A stretch of 64,000 nt of DNA, taken from NCBI GenBank assembly GCA_029780675.1, contig JAKOYE010000119.1:1-64000 (forward strand), read 5' to 3'. The stretch is from Actinomycetes bacterium (GTDB lineage: Bacteria > Actinomycetota > Actinomycetes > Mycobacteriales > Mycobacteriaceae). Below the pieces are notes generated by a model. The model saw only the letters and a list, made by a program, of their open reading frames with translations. It ran no database searches and was not told the DNA's origin. Shown piece after piece: positions 16,808 through 28,132 of the stretch (positions are counted from its first letter, which is position 1; the number at the start of each line of letters is the position of its first letter). Made by a program: the position numbers and the translations under genes.

Positions 16808-18358
16808 ATGGCATCGGCCGCCGCCAACCGCGAGGCGCATCTGCTCCTCGTCGACCAGCTGCGCGAGAAGTTGGCCGCCGCGGCGCTCGGCGGGTCGCAG
16901 CGCTCCCGTGACCGGCACGTGGAGCGCGGCAAGCTGTTGCCGCGCGATCGGGTGGACGGTCTGCTCGACCCCGGCAGCCCGCTGCTGGAGATCGCCCCGC
17001 TGGCCGCTGACGGCCTCTACGGGGGTGACTGTCCGGCGGCCGGCATCATCACCGGGATCGGCCGGGTGTCGGGCCGGGAGTGCATGATCGTCGCCAACGA
17101 CGCCACCGTCAAGGGCGGCACCTACTACCCGGTCACCGTCAAGAAGCACCTGCGCGCCCAGGAGATCGCGGGGCAGAACCGGCTCCCGTGCATCTATCTG
17201 GTGGACTCCGGCGGCGCGTTTCTGCCCCGCCAGGACGAGGTGTTCCCCGACCGCGATCACTTCGGCCGGATCTTCTTCAACCAGGCCAATCTGAGCGCGG
17301 CGGGCATCCCGCAGATCGCGGCGGTACTCGGTTCCTGCACGGCCGGCGGGGCCTACGTGCCGGCGATGAGCGACGAGACCGTGATCGTGCGCAACCAGGG
17401 CACCATCTTCCTGGGCGGGCCGCCGCTGGTGAAGGCGGCCACCGGCGAGGTGGTGACAGCCGAGGACCTCGGTGGGGGCGACCTGCACGCCAAAACCTCC
17501 GGTGTCGTCGACCACCTCGCCGTCGATGACGGGGATGCGTTGCGCATCGTCCGGAACATCGTCGCCACCCTCGGACCGCGGCCGTCCGCCCCGTGGGACG
17601 TCCGGTCCACCGTCGATCCGATCGCCGACCAGAGCGAGTTGTACGACGTCGTCCCGGTCGATGCCCGGGTGCCCTATGACGTGCACGAGGTGATCACCCG
17701 CATCATCGACGGTGGCGAGTTCGCCGAGTTCAAGACCGAATACGGCGCGACCCTGGTCACCGGGTTCGCGCGGATTCACGGTCACCCGGTCGGAATCATC
17801 GCGAACAACGGTGTGCTTTTCGGCGAATCCGCGCTCAAGGGAGCGCATTTCATCCAGTTGTGCGACAAGCGCAGCATCCCGTTGGTGTTCCTGCAGAACA
17901 TCACCGGCTTCATGGTCGGTCGTGAATACGAGGCCGGCGGGATCGCCAAGCACGGTGCGAAGATGGTCACCGCGGTGGCCTGCGCCCGGGTACCGAAGTT
18001 CACTGTCGTCATCGGTGGGTCCTACGGCGCCGGAAACTACTCGATGTGCGGCCGTGCGTACTCGCCCCGCTTCCTGTGGATGTGGCCCAACGCCCGAATC
18101 TCGGTGATGGGCGGGGAACAGGCCGCCTCGGTGCTGGCCACGGTGCGCGCCGACATGACTGCTGAGGAGACGGAGGCCTTCAAGGCGCCCATCCGCGCCC
18201 AGTACGAGGAGCAGGGCAACCCCTACTACGCGACGGCCCGGTTGTGGGACGACGGTGTGATCGACCCGGCTGATACCAGAACCGTTCTCGGCCTGGCGCT
18301 TTCAGCGGCGGGTAACGCCCCGTTGGAACCCGTCTCCTATGGCGTCTTCCGGATGTGA
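16808..18358 (+). CDS. accD1: Acyl-CoA carboxylase carboxyltransferase (beta) subunit AccD1
   Basis: At 516 residues this is full length for the family. The carboxyltransferase halves are visible: [19 protein letters not shown] and [11 protein letters not shown] in the N-terminal half, then [24 protein letters not shown] and [26 protein letters not shown] in the C-terminal half. With AccA1 it carboxylates 3-methylcrotonyl-CoA in leucine breakdown, as shown for the M. tuberculosis complex. ATG 16808 is chosen for its aggggag ribosome site; an upstream GTG inside the operator is unlikely. It heads an operon with accA1 and fadE19. Unlike M. tuberculosis, no scoA/scoB/fadD35 genes precede it. Confidence 0.95.
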   Translation: MASAAANREAHLLLVDQLREKLAAAALGGSQRSRDRHVERGKLLPRDRVDGLLDPGSPLLEIAPLAADGLYGGDCPAAGIITGIGRVSGRECMIVANDATVKGGTYYPVTVKKHLRAQEIAGQNRLPCIYLVDSGGAFLPRQDEVFPDRDHFGRIFFNQANLSAAGIPQIAAVLGSCTAGGAYVPAMSDETVIVRNQGTIFLGGPPLVKAATGEVVTAEDLGGGDLHAKTSGVVDHLAVDDGDALRIVRNIVATLGPRPSAPWDVRSTVDPIADQSELYDVVPVDARVPYDVHEVITRIIDGGEFAEFKTEYGATLVTGFARIHGHPVGIIANNGVLFGESALKGAHFIQLCDKRSIPLVFLQNITGFMVGREYEAGGIAKHGAKMVTAVACARVPKFTVVIGGSYGAGNYSMCGRAYSPRFLWMWPNARISVMGGEQAASVLATVRADMTAEETEAFKAPIRAQYEEQGNPYYATARLWDDGVIDPADTRTVLGLALSAAGNAPLEPVSYGVFRM

Positions 18359-18363
18359 GGCAG

Positions 18364-20373
18364 ATGATGTTCGACACCGTACTGGTGGCCAACCGCGGCG
18401 AGATCGCGGTGCGGGTGATCCGCACCATCCGCTCGATGGGGATACGGTCCGTCGCGGTCTACAGCGACGCCGACGTCAACGCCCGCCACGTTGCCGAGGC
18501 CGATGTCGCGGTGCGTATCGGACCCCCATCGGCCCGGCAGAGCTACCTCGACATCGAGGCGGTGATCGGGGCGGCATTGGCCACCGGCGCCCAGGCCGTC
18601 CACCCGGGGTACGGATTCCTTTCGGAGAACGCCGATTTGGCCGCCGCACTGAACCGCGCCGGTCTGGTATTCATCGGGCCGCCGGTATCCGCGATCGCCA
18701 CCATGGGCGACAAGATCGCCGCCAAGTCGGCGGTGTCCGCGTTCGGGGTGCCGGTGGTGCCCGGTGTCGCCGTACCCGGCCTGACCGACGATGACCTGAT
18801 CGGCGCGGCGGGTGACATCGGGTACCCGGTGCTGGTGAAGCCCTCCGCCGGCGGCGGCGGCAAGGGCATGCGACGGGTGGACGACCCCGCCGATCTGCCC
18901 GGCGCACTGGCCGGTGCGCGGCGCGAGGCCGCCGCGGCGTTCGGTGACGACACCCTTTTTCTGGAGCGCTTCGTACTGCGGCCCCGCCACATCGAGGTTC
19001 AGGTGCTCGCCGACAGTCACGGTTCGGTGCTGCACCTCGGTGAGCGGGAGTGCAGCCTGCAACGGCGCCACCAGAAGGTGATCGAGGAGGCGCCCTCGCC
19101 ACTGCTGGATGCCGAAACCCGGGCGAGGATCGGTGCCGCGGCCTGCGACACCGCCCGCAGCGTCGACTACCTCGGGGCCGGCACCGTCGAGTTCATCGTT
19201 TCCGCCGACCGGCCCGACGAGTTCTTCTTCATGGAGATGAACACTCGGTTGCAGGTCGAGCATCCGGTGACCGAGATGGTGACCGGCTGGGACCTGGTGG
19301 AGTGGCAGGTCCGCATCGCCGCCGGGCAGCCGCTGCCGTGCGGCCAGGAGTCGGTCACGATGAGTGGGCACGCCATGGAGGCCCGGGTGTACGCCGAGGA
19401 TCCGGCCGAAGGCTTCCTGCCGACCGGGGGCCCGGTGCTGGCGGTGATCGAACCGGCCACACCCGCGACACCGCACGGCGCGGCTGTGCGCGCCAGGGTG
19501 CGTGTCGACTCCGGCCTGCGGGCCGGAATGACCGTCGGCAGCGATTACGACCCGATGCTCGCCAAGGTCATCGCACATGGTGCAGACCGCGCCGAGGCAC
19601 TGGGCGCTCTGGACCGCGCACTGGCGGGAACCGCCGTACTCGGGGTGGGCACCAACATCGACTTCCTTAAGTTCGTGCTCGCCGATACCGATGTCGCTGC
19701 GGGCCTTCTGGATACCGGCCTGCTGGAACGTATGCACTTCAAACCCGGCGAGCCGGGCGACGACGCGATCATCGCCGCGGCGGCGTACCGCTGGCTGCTT
19801 CGCTGGCCATCCGGTGCGGCGGACGCGTGGGACCTGCCGTCCGGCTGGCGGGTCGGCGCGCACGCCCCGACCGGGATCCGGCTGCGGTGCGGACAACGAA
19901 CCACCCATGTGCACATCACCGGAACGCCGCAGCAGGCCAGCGTGATCGTTGAGGGCGGCGAAAGATGCTCTCTCGCAGCGCATCTGGACGGCGCGGTGCT
20001 GGTGGTCACCGTCGAGGGTGTCCGCCGGACCTACACGGCGGCATCGGTCGGTCAGCAGATCTGGCTGGCCGGAGACGACGGCACCGCGCTGGTAGAGGAG
20101 GTGCGCGAGGCACCGGTGCGCACCACCGATGAACACAGCGGCGATGCGGAGTTGATCAGCCCGATGCCCGGTTCGGTGGTCGCCATCGGTTCGGCCGACG
20201 GTCAGTGGGTCGACGCCGGCACCGTGGTGGTGGCCGTGGAAGCCATGAAGATGGAGCATTCGCTGCGGTCCCCGGTCGCCGGGACGGTGCAAGTCCTCGT
20301 CTCCGTCGGTGATCAGGTCACCCGGGGCCAAGCCCTGGCACGAATCGTCAACACAGAAAGTCCGAGTACATGA
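18364..20373 (+). CDS. accA1: Acyl-CoA carboxylase biotin-carrying (alpha) subunit AccA1
   Basis: The 669-residue protein starts with the biotin carboxylase fold ([16 protein letters not shown]). The ATP-grasp region [12 protein letters not shown] follows near residues 160-171, and the catalytic [14 protein letters not shown] lies near 293-306. The C-terminal biotinyl domain has the biotinylation site EAMKMEHS. It carboxylates its own biotin with bicarbonate and ATP and delivers CO2 to AccD1. The gene begins six bases after the accD1 stop (ATG 18364, with 18367 and GTG 18355 as alternatives) and overlaps fadE19 by four bases, showing tight coupling. Confidence 0.95.
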   Translation: MMFDTVLVANRGEIAVRVIRTIRSMGIRSVAVYSDADVNARHVAEADVAVRIGPPSARQSYLDIEAVIGAALATGAQAVHPGYGFLSENADLAAALNRAGLVFIGPPVSAIATMGDKIAAKSAVSAFGVPVVPGVAVPGLTDDDLIGAAGDIGYPVLVKPSAGGGGKGMRRVDDPADLPGALAGARREAAAAFGDDTLFLERFVLRPRHIEVQVLADSHGSVLHLGERECSLQRRHQKVIEEAPSPLLDAETRARIGAAACDTARSVDYLGAGTVEFIVSADRPDEFFFMEMNTRLQVEHPVTEMVTGWDLVEWQVRIAAGQPLPCGQESVTMSGHAMEARVYAEDPAEGFLPTGGPVLAVIEPATPATPHGAAVRARVRVDSGLRAGMTVGSDYDPMLAKVIAHGADRAEALGALDRALAGTAVLGVGTNIDFLKFVLADTDVAAGLLDTGLLERMHFKPGEPGDDAIIAAAAYRWLLRWPSGAADAWDLPSGWRVGAHAPTGIRLRCGQRTTHVHITGTPQQASVIVEGGERCSLAAHLDGAVLVVTVEGVRRTYTAASVGQQIWLAGDDGTALVEEVREAPVRTTDEHSGDAELISPMPGSVVAIGSADGQWVDAGTVVVAVEAMKMEHSLRSPVAGTVQVLVSVGDQVTRGQALARIVNTESPST

Positions 20374-21530
20374 CCGATTTCCTCAGCACCGGAATGCTTC
20401 CCGACGAATACACCCAGTTGGCCAAGACCGTGCGCGACTTCGCCCGCGAAGTCGTGGCCCCGGTGGCGGCCCGACACGACGCCGACCATAGCTTCCCGTA
20501 CGAGATCGTCGCCGGTATGGCGGATATGGGGCTCTTCGGCCTGCCGTTCCCAGAGGAGTACGGCGGAATGGGCGGCGACTACTTCGCCCTGTGCCTGGCA
20601 CTGGAGGAACTGGGCAAGGTCGACCAGAGCGTCGCTGTCACCCTGGAAGCCGGTGTCTCACTCGGGGCCATGCCGGTGTACCGGTTCGGCACCGAAGCCC
20701 AGAAACAGGAGTGGCTGCCACTGCTGGCCAGCGGTCAGGCCTTGGGCGCCTTCGGCCTGACCGAGGCCGGTGGCGGTACCGATGCCGGTGCCACCAAGAC
20801 CACCGCCCGCCTCGATGACGGACAGTGGATCATCAACGGCTCCAAGCAGTTCATCACCAACTCCGGCACCGACATCACCCGACTGGTCACCGTCACCGCG
20901 GTGACCGGCAACACCGGTGGCCGCCGCGAGATCTCGGCGATCATGGTGCCGGTACCCACCTCCGGTTTCACCGCGGAACCGGCCTACGACAAGGTGGGCT
21001 GGAACGCCTCCGACACCCACCCGCTGAGCTTCGACGATGTCCGGGTGCCGGCGGAGAACCTGCTCGGCGAACGTGGCCGCGGGTACGCGAACTTCCTGCA
21101 GATCCTGGACGAGGGCCGCATCGCCATCGCCGCGCTGGCCGTCGGGGCGGCCCAGGGGTGCGTCGACGAGTCGGTCCGCTACGCCCGCGAACGGGCGGCG
21201 TTCGGCCAGCCGATCGGGGCCTATCAGGCCATCCAGTTCAAGATCGCTCGGATGGAGGCACGCGCGCAGGCTGCGCGCACCGCCTACTACGACGCCGCCG
21301 CATTGATGCTCTCGGGCAAGCCGTTCAAGAAGCAGGCCGCGATCGCGAAACTCGTTGCCAGCGAGGCGGCGATGGACAACGCCCGGGACGCCACCCAGAT
21401 CCACGGCGGCTACGGCTTCATGAACGAATACACCGTGGCCCGGCACTACCGGGACAGCAAGATCCTGGAAATCGGCGAGGGCACAACAGAAGTGCAACTG
21501 ATGCTGATCGCGCGGGAACTGGGCTTCTGA
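20370..21530 (+). CDS. fadE19: Acyl-CoA dehydrogenase FadE19 (isovaleryl-/branched-chain type)
   Basis: This 386-residue flavoprotein has [20 protein letters not shown] (FAD/acyl-CoA site), the ACAD segment [15 protein letters not shown], and the C-terminal stretch [37 protein letters not shown]. It oxidises a short branched acyl-CoA to its 2-enoyl form. In this operon the product would be the 3-methylcrotonyl-CoA used by AccA1-AccD1. The catalytic Glu of isovaleryl-CoA-type enzymes cannot be fixed by eye. Overlap with accA1 (ATGA) indicates one transcript under the TetR operator. Confidence 0.93.
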   Translation: MTDFLSTGMLPDEYTQLAKTVRDFAREVVAPVAARHDADHSFPYEIVAGMADMGLFGLPFPEEYGGMGGDYFALCLALEELGKVDQSVAVTLEAGVSLGAMPVYRFGTEAQKQEWLPLLASGQALGAFGLTEAGGGTDAGATKTTARLDDGQWIINGSKQFITNSGTDITRLVTVTAVTGNTGGRREISAIMVPVPTSGFTAEPAYDKVGWNASDTHPLSFDDVRVPAENLLGERGRGYANFLQILDEGRIAIAALAVGAAQGCVDESVRYARERAAFGQPIGAYQAIQFKIARMEARAQAARTAYYDAAALMLSGKPFKKQAAIAKLVASEAAMDNARDATQIHGGYGFMNEYTVARHYRDSKILEIGEGTTEVQLMLIARELGF

Positions 21531-21535
21531 GTCGT

Positions 21536-23569
21536 TCAGGCCTGGGGGTAGGGAGCCCAACGCCGGGCATAGCCCAATTGGCGTTGGGAGATCTGTTCAG
21601 CTCGCTGTGCCTCGGTGACGTACAGCGTGGTCTCCGGTAGCACCGTGGCGAGTTCGGCCAACGGGACCACCCGGGTGGCGACGGTCGGGGTGTCCTCGAC
21701 GGTCCAGTCGATGTCCTGGAACCGGATCGAGATGGTGCCCTGGTTGAGTCCGCCGGTCGAAATCCAGTTCCACACGGCGGCATCGGTGGGCGAGATGACG
21801 AATGTGTACGTGCCGTCCGGGTTCGCCACCGCCTGGTCGATGTTGAGGCTGGTCTGCTCGTCCCAGTAGTTGCCGGTGATCGTCCAGTCATCGGTGATCG
21901 GCACGTTGAAGTACCGGGCGTTGCGCGGGTCGATCGTCACGACCAGTGCCTCGTCGTCGTCGAGTTGGAAGTATCCGGCGCTCTGCAGTTGGGTGGACAG
22001 GAACGAGGCATTGCGGTCCGGCTGGGAGAGCGTGTTCGGTAAGCGCAACTGCCCGGTCTTGGCGTCGGTGGTGGCCACCGACATGTACTGATTCTCCCCG
22101 CTGATTCCCAGCAGCAGCATGATGACGGCCGTCTCGACCTGTTGCAGCAGCCGGACCGACGGCAGCGGCGGGATGATCGACACCAGCGACGTCAGCAGCG
22201 GGCTGCCCGCCACCAGCGGGCCGATGCCCGGGATCGCGAAGCCGCCGATCTGGGCGAACAGGCTCGGTGGCGGACCGTTGACGCGCAGCACCGACAGGCT
22301 CATCGGTTCCTGGGAGTTCCAGTCCGTCAACGTGTTTCGAGTGGTGATCAAGGTGGTACCGGGCACCAACTGAAGGTGGTTCGTCTGCCCGGGCTGAGCA
22401 GGGGCCGAACTGGCGGTGATGGTGAAGGTGCCGTCGGGGTTGATCTCCAGTTCGCGTCCGTTGATGTTGGCCGCGGTGGTTCCGCTCAGCCCGGTGAGCA
22501 CGCTGAAGTTCGTGTCCGCCGGCAGCGATCCGTCGAACCGGCCGGTGATCACATACGACGACGCACTGTTGACGCCGATGAACCGATAGATGGTGTCGGG
22601 GTTGTCGTACCAGATCCGGGATCCGGCGAATGGCTGCAGATACCAGTCGTGCGGCGGTGCGACCTGCTGAATCACCTTCGGGCTCATCGAGTCGAGAAGC
22701 TGTACCTCCAGGGCTGCCTGGTTGGCGTACTCGGTGACGGCCCGGTCGAGGCGGGCCAAGTTTGCCTGATCCGGTCCACCCACGAGGGCGAAGTTGTTGC
22801 GCGCGGCCAGAACCCAGCCCGCCTTGAGGAACAGTCCGGCCAGTTGCACGATCGGGGATCCGGCGAGTTCGGTCGCCAGTCTCTCGGCATTGAGTTGGTC
22901 GGTGGTGGCCAGCACGCTGGTCGGCAGCGGTGCCCCCGGGTTCTCCAGTACCGGCACCGATGTGGCGGCGGTGTGGCCCCCGTTGGGGGCGAACAGCGAC
23001 TGCAGGCCGTGCAGATGCCACGGGTTGCCCGGGCGGTCGTCGGCGGTGACGGTGAACGTGTCGGTGCCGCCGAGGGTCGCGAAGTCGCTGTCCGGGGTGT
23101 AGTCGAAGGTTCCGTTCGGTATGACCACGACCGAACCCCTGGCCGGCGGGCGATCCACCGTGTAGGTCAGGGCGTACCCGTCAGGTTGGGCCGGGTTGAG
23201 AGTGCCGGTGATGACGCCGGCGGGGGACTGGGTGTTCTGGGCGGCGTTGTAGGCCAGCGTCGGTCGGCGCGCGAACAGGGTGCTGCCCGGTGCCGCGGCC
23301 CGGGCCGGCCTAACTCCGGTGAGGGTGGGCTGTACGGCAGCGACGGGGGTGACCGCCCGTCTGTGGGTGTCGGCAGCCCTGGTGCTGGGTGCGGTCGCCG
23401 GGTGGCGAGCGGATGTGGCCGTGTTACGGGTGGACGTGGCCGCCTGCTCGGCGCTTCCGGTGTCGGCCCCGGCCTCTGGGCTGTGCGCGATGACCACCCC
23501 GGCGCCGAGCGCGAATGCCAACGCCCCGACCCGTCCGACGTATCGGGCATAACGTGTGCGGTGGCTCAC
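21536..23569 (-). CDS. Secreted protein with Ig/cadherin-like repeat and DUF1214 domain
   Basis: This 677-residue exported protein has an Arg-rich N-terminus and a hydrophobic helix (VGALAFALGAGVVIA), a signal peptide ending around residue 35. A Thr/Ala-rich linker follows. Next comes an adhesin-type repeat with GTLNPAQPDGYALTYTV and GTFDYTPDSDF, as in cadherin-like or Ig-like tandem repeats. The C-terminal 180 residues (FQLDDDEALVVTIDPRNARYF, ITGNYWDEQ, TDAAVWNWISTGG) match the DUF1214 pattern. The function is unknown; surface location is inferred from the signal peptide. In M. tuberculosis other catabolic genes follow fadE19 here, so this gene is a lineage difference. It converges with fadE19. 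Confidence 0.75.
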   Translation of the reverse strand: MSHRTRYARYVGRVGALAFALGAGVVIAHSPEAGADTGSAEQAATSTRNTATSARHPATAPSTRAADTHRRAVTPVAAVQPTLTGVRPARAAAPGSTLFARRPTLAYNAAQNTQSPAGVITGTLNPAQPDGYALTYTVDRPPARGSVVVIPNGTFDYTPDSDFATLGGTDTFTVTADDRPGNPWHLHGLQSLFAPNGGHTAATSVPVLENPGAPLPTSVLATTDQLNAERLATELAGSPIVQLAGLFLKAGWVLAARNNFALVGGPDQANLARLDRAVTEYANQAALEVQLLDSMSPKVIQQVAPPHDWYLQPFAGSRIWYDNPDTIYRFIGVNSASSYVITGRFDGSLPADTNFSVLTGLSGTTAANINGRELEINPDGTFTITASSAPAQPGQTNHLQLVPGTTLITTRNTLTDWNSQEPMSLSVLRVNGPPPSLFAQIGGFAIPGIGPLVAGSPLLTSLVSIIPPLPSVRLLQQVETAVIMLLLGISGENQYMSVATTDAKTGQLRLPNTLSQPDRNASFLSTQLQSAGYFQLDDDEALVVTIDPRNARYFNVPITDDWTITGNYWDEQTSLNIDQAVANPDGTYTFVISPTDAAVWNWISTGGLNQGTISIRFQDIDWTVEDTPTVATRVVPLAELATVLPETTLYVTEAQRAEQISQRQLGYARRWAPYPQA

Positions 23570-23578
23570 AGTTCGACT

Positions 23579-24355
23579 CTATGCCCGGGATGGCCGCTGC
23601 GCGGCCGCCAGTCGGGCTTTGAACTCGGGCGATTCGATCGAGGCGGCCTGCGGGCCCAACTCGATGTCCTTGGCGGCCATGTGGAGATCGGTGTCGAGGA
23701 ATCCTGGAATTGCGGTCGCTCGCATCGAGGCCTTGGTCGCCAGCACCACCTCCCGCGGTGCGGCCGCGGGACCGGCAGCCAGCGACAGCGCGGCGGCGAG
23801 TGGATCCTCGGCCACCTGTAATGCCAGTCCGTGCTGCACGGCCTGCTCGGCGTCGAACCGCATCCCGAACAGCAGTGCGGCGCGAGCCACCTGTGGGCCC
23901 ACCGCGCGCTGCAACATCCAGGTGGCGCCACCGCCGGGATGGATGCCGAGCTTCTGGAAGCGCGGATCGAACACCGCCGCCGGCCCCGCGATGCGAACAT
24001 CAGCGGCCAGGGCGAGATTCAACCCCGCCCCTACGGCGGCCCCGTTGACCGCCGCGATGGTCGGCAGCGTGCACCGGCTGACCGCCATGAATCCGGCGTA
24101 GATGCGTTCCAGCCCGTCCCGGGCCGCCGCCCCCAACGCGGACAGGTCGGCACCCGCGCAGAAGGCCTTGCCGGCGCCGGTCACCACGACCGCATGGACC
24201 CCAGGATCTTCCTCTGCGCGCGCGACCGCGTCGCGCAGAAGCCCGGACATCGCGTCGGTCACCGCGTTACGGCGGTCGGGGTCGTTGACGGTGATGACGG
24301 CCACCCGCTCACGTACCTCGTAGCGGACCAGATCAGACGGCACAGAATCGGTCAT
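23579..24355 (-). CDS. echA14: Enoyl-CoA hydratase/isomerase (EchA14-like)
   Basis: The 258-residue crotonase has [19 protein letters not shown] (oxyanion-hole region) at about 58-76 and [29 protein letters not shown] at about 100-128. It ends with a helical trimerisation region. Hydration of 2-enoyl-CoA in beta-oxidation is the family role. The symbol is assigned mainly from synteny, since M. tuberculosis echA14 (Rv2486) lies beside the Rv2484c-plsC-plsB2 genes; here a 12-kb insertion separates them. The start ATG is at 24355. Glu residues usually required for hydratase activity are not obvious at both positions, so an isomerase or other crotonase reaction remains possible. Confidence 0.85.
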   Translation of the reverse strand: MTDSVPSDLVRYEVRERVAVITVNDPDRRNAVTDAMSGLLRDAVARAEEDPGVHAVVVTGAGKAFCAGADLSALGAAARDGLERIYAGFMAVSRCTLPTIAAVNGAAVGAGLNLALAADVRIAGPAAVFDPRFQKLGIHPGGGATWMLQRAVGPQVARAALLFGMRFDAEQAVQHGLALQVAEDPLAAALSLAAGPAAAPREVVLATKASMRATAIPGFLDTDLHMAAKDIELGPQAASIESPEFKARLAAAQRPSRA

Positions 24356-24374
24356 AGTTGAGCAGCGTAGATGT

Positions 24375-26468
24375 CTAGCTGCGCGGCGACAGCGACCGCT
24401 GGGCGAGGGCGCCCAAGACCGGCTGCAGGCGGCGGGCGTAGGTCGTCGTTACGTGGTTGTCGTCCCGGAACACCAGATCGCTGCCGATGATCACCGGGCA
24501 GATCGCCGTGGCGCAGAACAGGTCCGTCATATCGGCGTACTGCCCGCCGCCGCGTCGGGTGGCGGCCGCCTCGGCGGCGATCCCGTCCGCGTTGATCGCC
24601 TCGGCGCGCGGCGGTGCGCAGGCGTTGGCCTCGTCCAACTCGCCGGACACACAAACCGGCACGACCGAGTGCGGGTCGGGCACGGGTCCGAGCACCAGCA
24701 CCCGCGCGCCGGTGATTTCCCGCAGCTCGGAGACCAGTGCGGTCAGTGCATCCAGCCAGGGCCGGCTGTAGCTGGTGAACCCGAAGTCCGATCCGTAGCG
24801 CCGCGACATGCCGAGCAGCACCAACTGGGGGCGATCGGCCGCCAGGCGCTGCAGCACCTCCCCGCGCCACTGCACGCACTCGGTGTAGTCGCGTCCCAGA
24901 TAGGGGCTGCGGATCGGTAGATCCTGCAGCGGGCAGGTCACCTTTGCCATCGTGCTCAGCCGCCAGTTCTGTGCCCGCGCAACGGGTTCCAAGGCAGGCT
25001 CCCACATCGCGGCATGGGAGTCGCCGACCAGGGCCACCGTCGTCGGCGACGAGGTGTCTCCGGACTCGCAGGTCGGGACACCCACCTCGAGCCAGGCTCG
25101 GACGCAGCCGTTGTAGAACACGTCCGGTTTGTCGGCCGCCGCGCCGTCCAGGGGCGGCGACAGGTCGGCGGGCACTTGGCGGCGATCCGCCGAGGCCGCA
25201 ACCGCGGTGCGCAGTGGCGCGGCGGCAACGGTAACCGGGTCGGCAGCCACCAGTCGGGACCGTTCGGCGGGCTGGACGAAGGCGGCAGTGGCCGGTGCGC
25301 CTGGGCCGACCCGGGCGGGCACCAGCATCGGCAGCAGCAGGGCGGCGCTGACGGCCGCAGCGGTGATCGCACTGCCCAGCGCCAGGCTCCGGCCCGACGA
25401 TCGCCGCAAGCCCACCGCGTAGCGCACCGGACGTTCGACGTAGCGCAGCGTGAGCATCGCCAGCGCCAGCGACGCGGCGACCGCAGCCAGGCGGCCGGCC
25501 CAGCCCAGCGGATGGCCCAGTGCCGCCGGGGCCAGCACCAGGATCGGCCAGTGCCACAGATACCACGAATAGGACAGCCGGCCCAGCGCCCGCATCACCG
25601 GCGCCGACAGCCAGCGCCCCGCCGCTCGCCGGGGTGCCGAACATCCGGCGGCCACTACCAGGACCGCACCGGCGACGGGAACCAGTGCCGCAGTGCCCGG
25701 GTAGGGGGTCTGCGGGTTGAAGCGCAGGCATGACCAGCCGATCAGGCCCAGTCCGCCGAAGCCGGCCACGGCGGCGAGGCCGGGCGGCAGCCGGCGCCAT
25801 GCCGTGGCGGTCAGTGCGATCAAGGCTCCCGCGGCCAGTTCCCAGGCCCGGGTGGGAAGTGAGAAGAACGCCCAGGGCGGCCGGGTTGAGGTCCAGGAGA
25901 GTGCGAGCCATAGGGAGCCCGCGCCCAGCACGGTCAACGTGGCGACCGCGGCGCCCCGGCTGCGGCCCAGCAGCGCGGCAGCGCCCAACAGCACCGCGGG
26001 CCAGATCAGGTAGAACTGTTCCTCCACTCCCAGCGACCAGTAGTGCTGGAACGGGGAGGGGGAGGAGGGAGAGGCGTGTGCGAGGTAGTCGGTGCCGGTG
26101 ATCGCAAACCGGTAGTTGCCGACGTAGAGCGCACTGGCCAGGCCGTCGTCGAGCACGTCCCGGGCCTGCAGGGCAGGGAGGATGGCGGCTGCGGCGAGCG
26201 CGGTCGCGACCAGGACGACACCCGCCGCGGGCAGCAGGCGCCGGGCGCGGGCGGCGTAGAACCGGACCAGGTCGACTCGGCCGGTCTGGCCGAGTTCGGC
26301 CCAGAGCAGTCGGGTGATGAGGAACCCGGAAATCACGAAGAAGACGTCCACGCCGACGAATCCGCCGGTGACGGCTCCGGTGTGGAAGGCGACGACAGCC
26401 ATGACCGCGACCGCACGCAGACCCTCGATATCGGGCCGGAACTCGGGTTTGCGGTGGCGCCGAAGCAC
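24375..26468 (-). CDS. Membrane acyltransferase with SGNH domain (OatA-like)
   Basis: This 697-residue protein has an N-terminal acyltransferase-3 domain of about 10 membrane helices. It opens with [19 protein letters not shown] and [18 protein letters not shown], and also shows [20 protein letters not shown] periplasmic SGNH hydrolase-like domain follows, with the block-I Ser in [10 protein letters not shown] and the late [11 protein letters not shown] carrying Asp and His. Such enzymes move an acetyl or other acyl group across the membrane onto cell-wall or lipid glycans. The target cannot be deduced. It lies at the left side of the inserted block, transcribed in the same direction as the cyanophycin genes. 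Confidence 0.9.
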   Translation of the reverse strand: MLRRHRKPEFRPDIEGLRAVAVMAVVAFHTGAVTGGFVGVDVFFVISGFLITRLLWAELGQTGRVDLVRFYAARARRLLPAAGVVLVATALAAAAILPALQARDVLDDGLASALYVGNYRFAITGTDYLAHASPSSPSPFQHYWSLGVEEQFYLIWPAVLLGAAALLGRSRGAAVATLTVLGAGSLWLALSWTSTRPPWAFFSLPTRAWELAAGALIALTATAWRRLPPGLAAVAGFGGLGLIGWSCLRFNPQTPYPGTAALVPVAGAVLVVAAGCSAPRRAAGRWLSAPVMRALGRLSYSWYLWHWPILVLAPAALGHPLGWAGRLAAVAASLALAMLTLRYVERPVRYAVGLRRSSGRSLALGSAITAAAVSAALLLPMLVPARVGPGAPATAAFVQPAERSRLVAADPVTVAAAPLRTAVAASADRRQVPADLSPPLDGAAADKPDVFYNGCVRAWLEVGVPTCESGDTSSPTTVALVGDSHAAMWEPALEPVARAQNWRLSTMAKVTCPLQDLPIRSPYLGRDYTECVQWRGEVLQRLAADRPQLVLLGMSRRYGSDFGFTSYSRPWLDALTALVSELREITGARVLVLGPVPDPHSVVPVCVSGELDEANACAPPRAEAINADGIAAEAAATRRGGGQYADMTDLFCATAICPVIIGSDLVFRDDNHVTTTYARRLQPVLGALAQRSLSPRS

Positions 26469-26519
26469 GGACTCATTGTTGCCGCCGCAGGCGCGGTTAC
26501 CTGCCTGCCACGCCCGGGA

Positions 26520-26723
26520 TCACGGGGAGGTTGTCAGGTCCTGTTCGAACAGTTCACGTTCGACCGCCGCGGCGTCCAGGTTGGTGGCGATGACGGTCCG
26601 GGTGGACAGGTCGACTAGCCCGTAAGGCCCGTACTGCTCATACGCGGGGGAGTCCGCCTTGTACTTCACCAGACGCAGCCCTTTGCGGTACGCGCGATAC
26701 CGCCATTGGGATTCAGAATGCAT
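26520..26723 (-). CDS. Small conserved-looking protein of unknown function
   Basis: A 67-residue frame starts at ATG 26723, preceded by a GGGGGG purine run. The sequence is basic and aromatic at the N-terminus (QWRYRAYRKGLRLVKYK), then YGPYGLVDLSTRTVIATNLDAAAVERELFEQDL. The second half looks like a short beta hairpin plus helix. No family is recognised. Amino-acid composition and a plausible ribosome site argue that it is real. It lies between the glycosyltransferase and the acyltransferase genes on the same strand. Confidence 0.55.
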   Translation of the reverse strand: MHSESQWRYRAYRKGLRLVKYKADSPAYEQYGPYGLVDLSTRTVIATNLDAAAVERELFEQDLTTSP

Positions 26724-26836
26724 GACCGACCCCCCGTCGATGGCACTCCCTCGCGTGGGGGCACTGCCTGAGAGTACCGAAAGCAGGTCACCGCGGAACC
26801 CCGGTGAGCCGAGGGATGCGCTCGATGCCGTCCGGT

Positions 26837-28027
26837 TCAGACGTGTAGCGCGGGATCGCCTTGCGCCGATCCGCCCCAGTGCTCCGGTGGGTACTTGTTG
26901 AGCCAGTTCAGTTCGGTGCGGCCAGGGTTGGGCTCGTACCAGCCCTTGCCATTGAAAATGTGCGACACCGAGTCGAAGTACTCCTCGTACATGTCGGCGA
27001 CCCGGTCGAGGGAGAAATTGCGCTCGGCCCAGGTCCGGCAGTTCACCGGGTCGATGTTGCCGATGTTGTTGGCCGCCCAGATGAACTGTTCGAAGGTGCG
27101 GCAACGGTACCCGGTGATGCCGTGCAGGTTGTACTCGGCGAACGCGCCCCAGTCGGTGCTGATCACCGGCGTGCCCGACAGCATCGCCTCGATCTGAACA
27201 CCGCAGAACGGCTCAAGAAATGTCGACGGCGTCAGCACCGCCTTCGCCTTGGACAGGAGCTTGCGGCGCTCGGCCGGCCCGACGGCGCCGAGAAGCGTTG
27301 CGAACTCCGACGGGTCGGTGTCTATCTCGTGGCCGGTCAGCCCGCCCGCACCGGCGATGAGCAGCTTGCCCCCAATATCGCGAACGACCTGCAGGGCGAT
27401 GTGAATGCCCTTGCCGGAGTTCACCCGGCCGAGGAACAGGAAGTAGTCGTCCTTCTCGGCGCAGTAGTCGAAATCGTCGAGATCGAAGTAGTTGGGGATC
27501 ACCGCGTCGTACCACATGTCATTGGCGCCGCTGGCGACGTTGTCCATGCCGCGGTAGACGTGCAGCGTCGAGTAGGACTCGAAGACTCGGAAGCGCGCGA
27601 ATCCGCCGTGCGGGTAGCCGATGCCGGGTTCGACGATGATCATGTCGGAGTGCGCCTCGGCGACCGGCTGGTGGTTGGCGCCGAAGGTACAGAGCAGGAA
27701 ATCCCCCGGTTGCTTGCGCTTGCCGATCTCCTCGATGGCCCGGCTGAAGAATTTCCGGTAGGCGTGGTCGCCGAAGCTGTAGGTGGGCCAGCCCTGGGTG
27801 CGCCAGTCGTGGCCGGGGTAGCTGATCGCCAGGTCTTCGTCGTTGGTGATACCGACGTTCTCGGTGCACTCGACGGTGGAGTCCTCGTGGCCATAGTGGA
27901 TGACGGTGTGGCCGCGGGACGTCAGCATCTTGCCCAGTTTCACGACCTTCTGCGTGAAAGCGCACGACGAGTACTCCGGCACAGAAACGGCATGTGGAAC
28001 CGCGAGGATGTGAAATCGGTACGACAC
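26837..28027 (-). CDS. GT4-like glycosyltransferase
   Basis: The 396-residue protein has a GT-B layout. The N-terminal half contains SSCAFTQKVVKLGKMLTSRGHTVIHYG. The C-terminal half contains YFLFLGRVNSGKGIHIALQVV, LLIAGAG and LTPSTFLEPFCGVQIEAMLSGTPVISTDWGAFAE, the usual nucleotide-sugar-binding EX7E-type region. It would transfer a sugar from a nucleotide donor; acceptor and sugar are unknown. GTG 28027 (VSYRFHILAVPH) is preferred, as homology to GT4-type proteins starts there. It is on the same strand as the cyanophycin operon, 105 bp downstream of the zinc enzyme, but nothing ties it to the pathway. Confidence 0.85.
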   Translation of the reverse strand: MSYRFHILAVPHAVSVPEYSSCAFTQKVVKLGKMLTSRGHTVIHYGHEDSTVECTENVGITNDEDLAISYPGHDWRTQGWPTYSFGDHAYRKFFSRAIEEIGKRKQPGDFLLCTFGANHQPVAEAHSDMIIVEPGIGYPHGGFARFRVFESYSTLHVYRGMDNVASGANDMWYDAVIPNYFDLDDFDYCAEKDDYFLFLGRVNSGKGIHIALQVVRDIGGKLLIAGAGGLTGHEIDTDPSEFATLLGAVGPAERRKLLSKAKAVLTPSTFLEPFCGVQIEAMLSGTPVISTDWGAFAEYNLHGITGYRCRTFEQFIWAANNIGNIDPVNCRTWAERNFSLDRVADMYEEYFDSVSHIFNGKGWYEPNPGRTELNWLNKYPPEHWGGSAQGDPALHV

Positions 28028-28132
28028 GTAAGCGAACTTTCTCTCAGCGTGTGAGGCTCCCCCACGGAGGACGAGGTTACCCTGGCACCCCGCGTCTGAC
28101 GGCGTCGCCCACCGGTGCGACGGCACCGTGTA

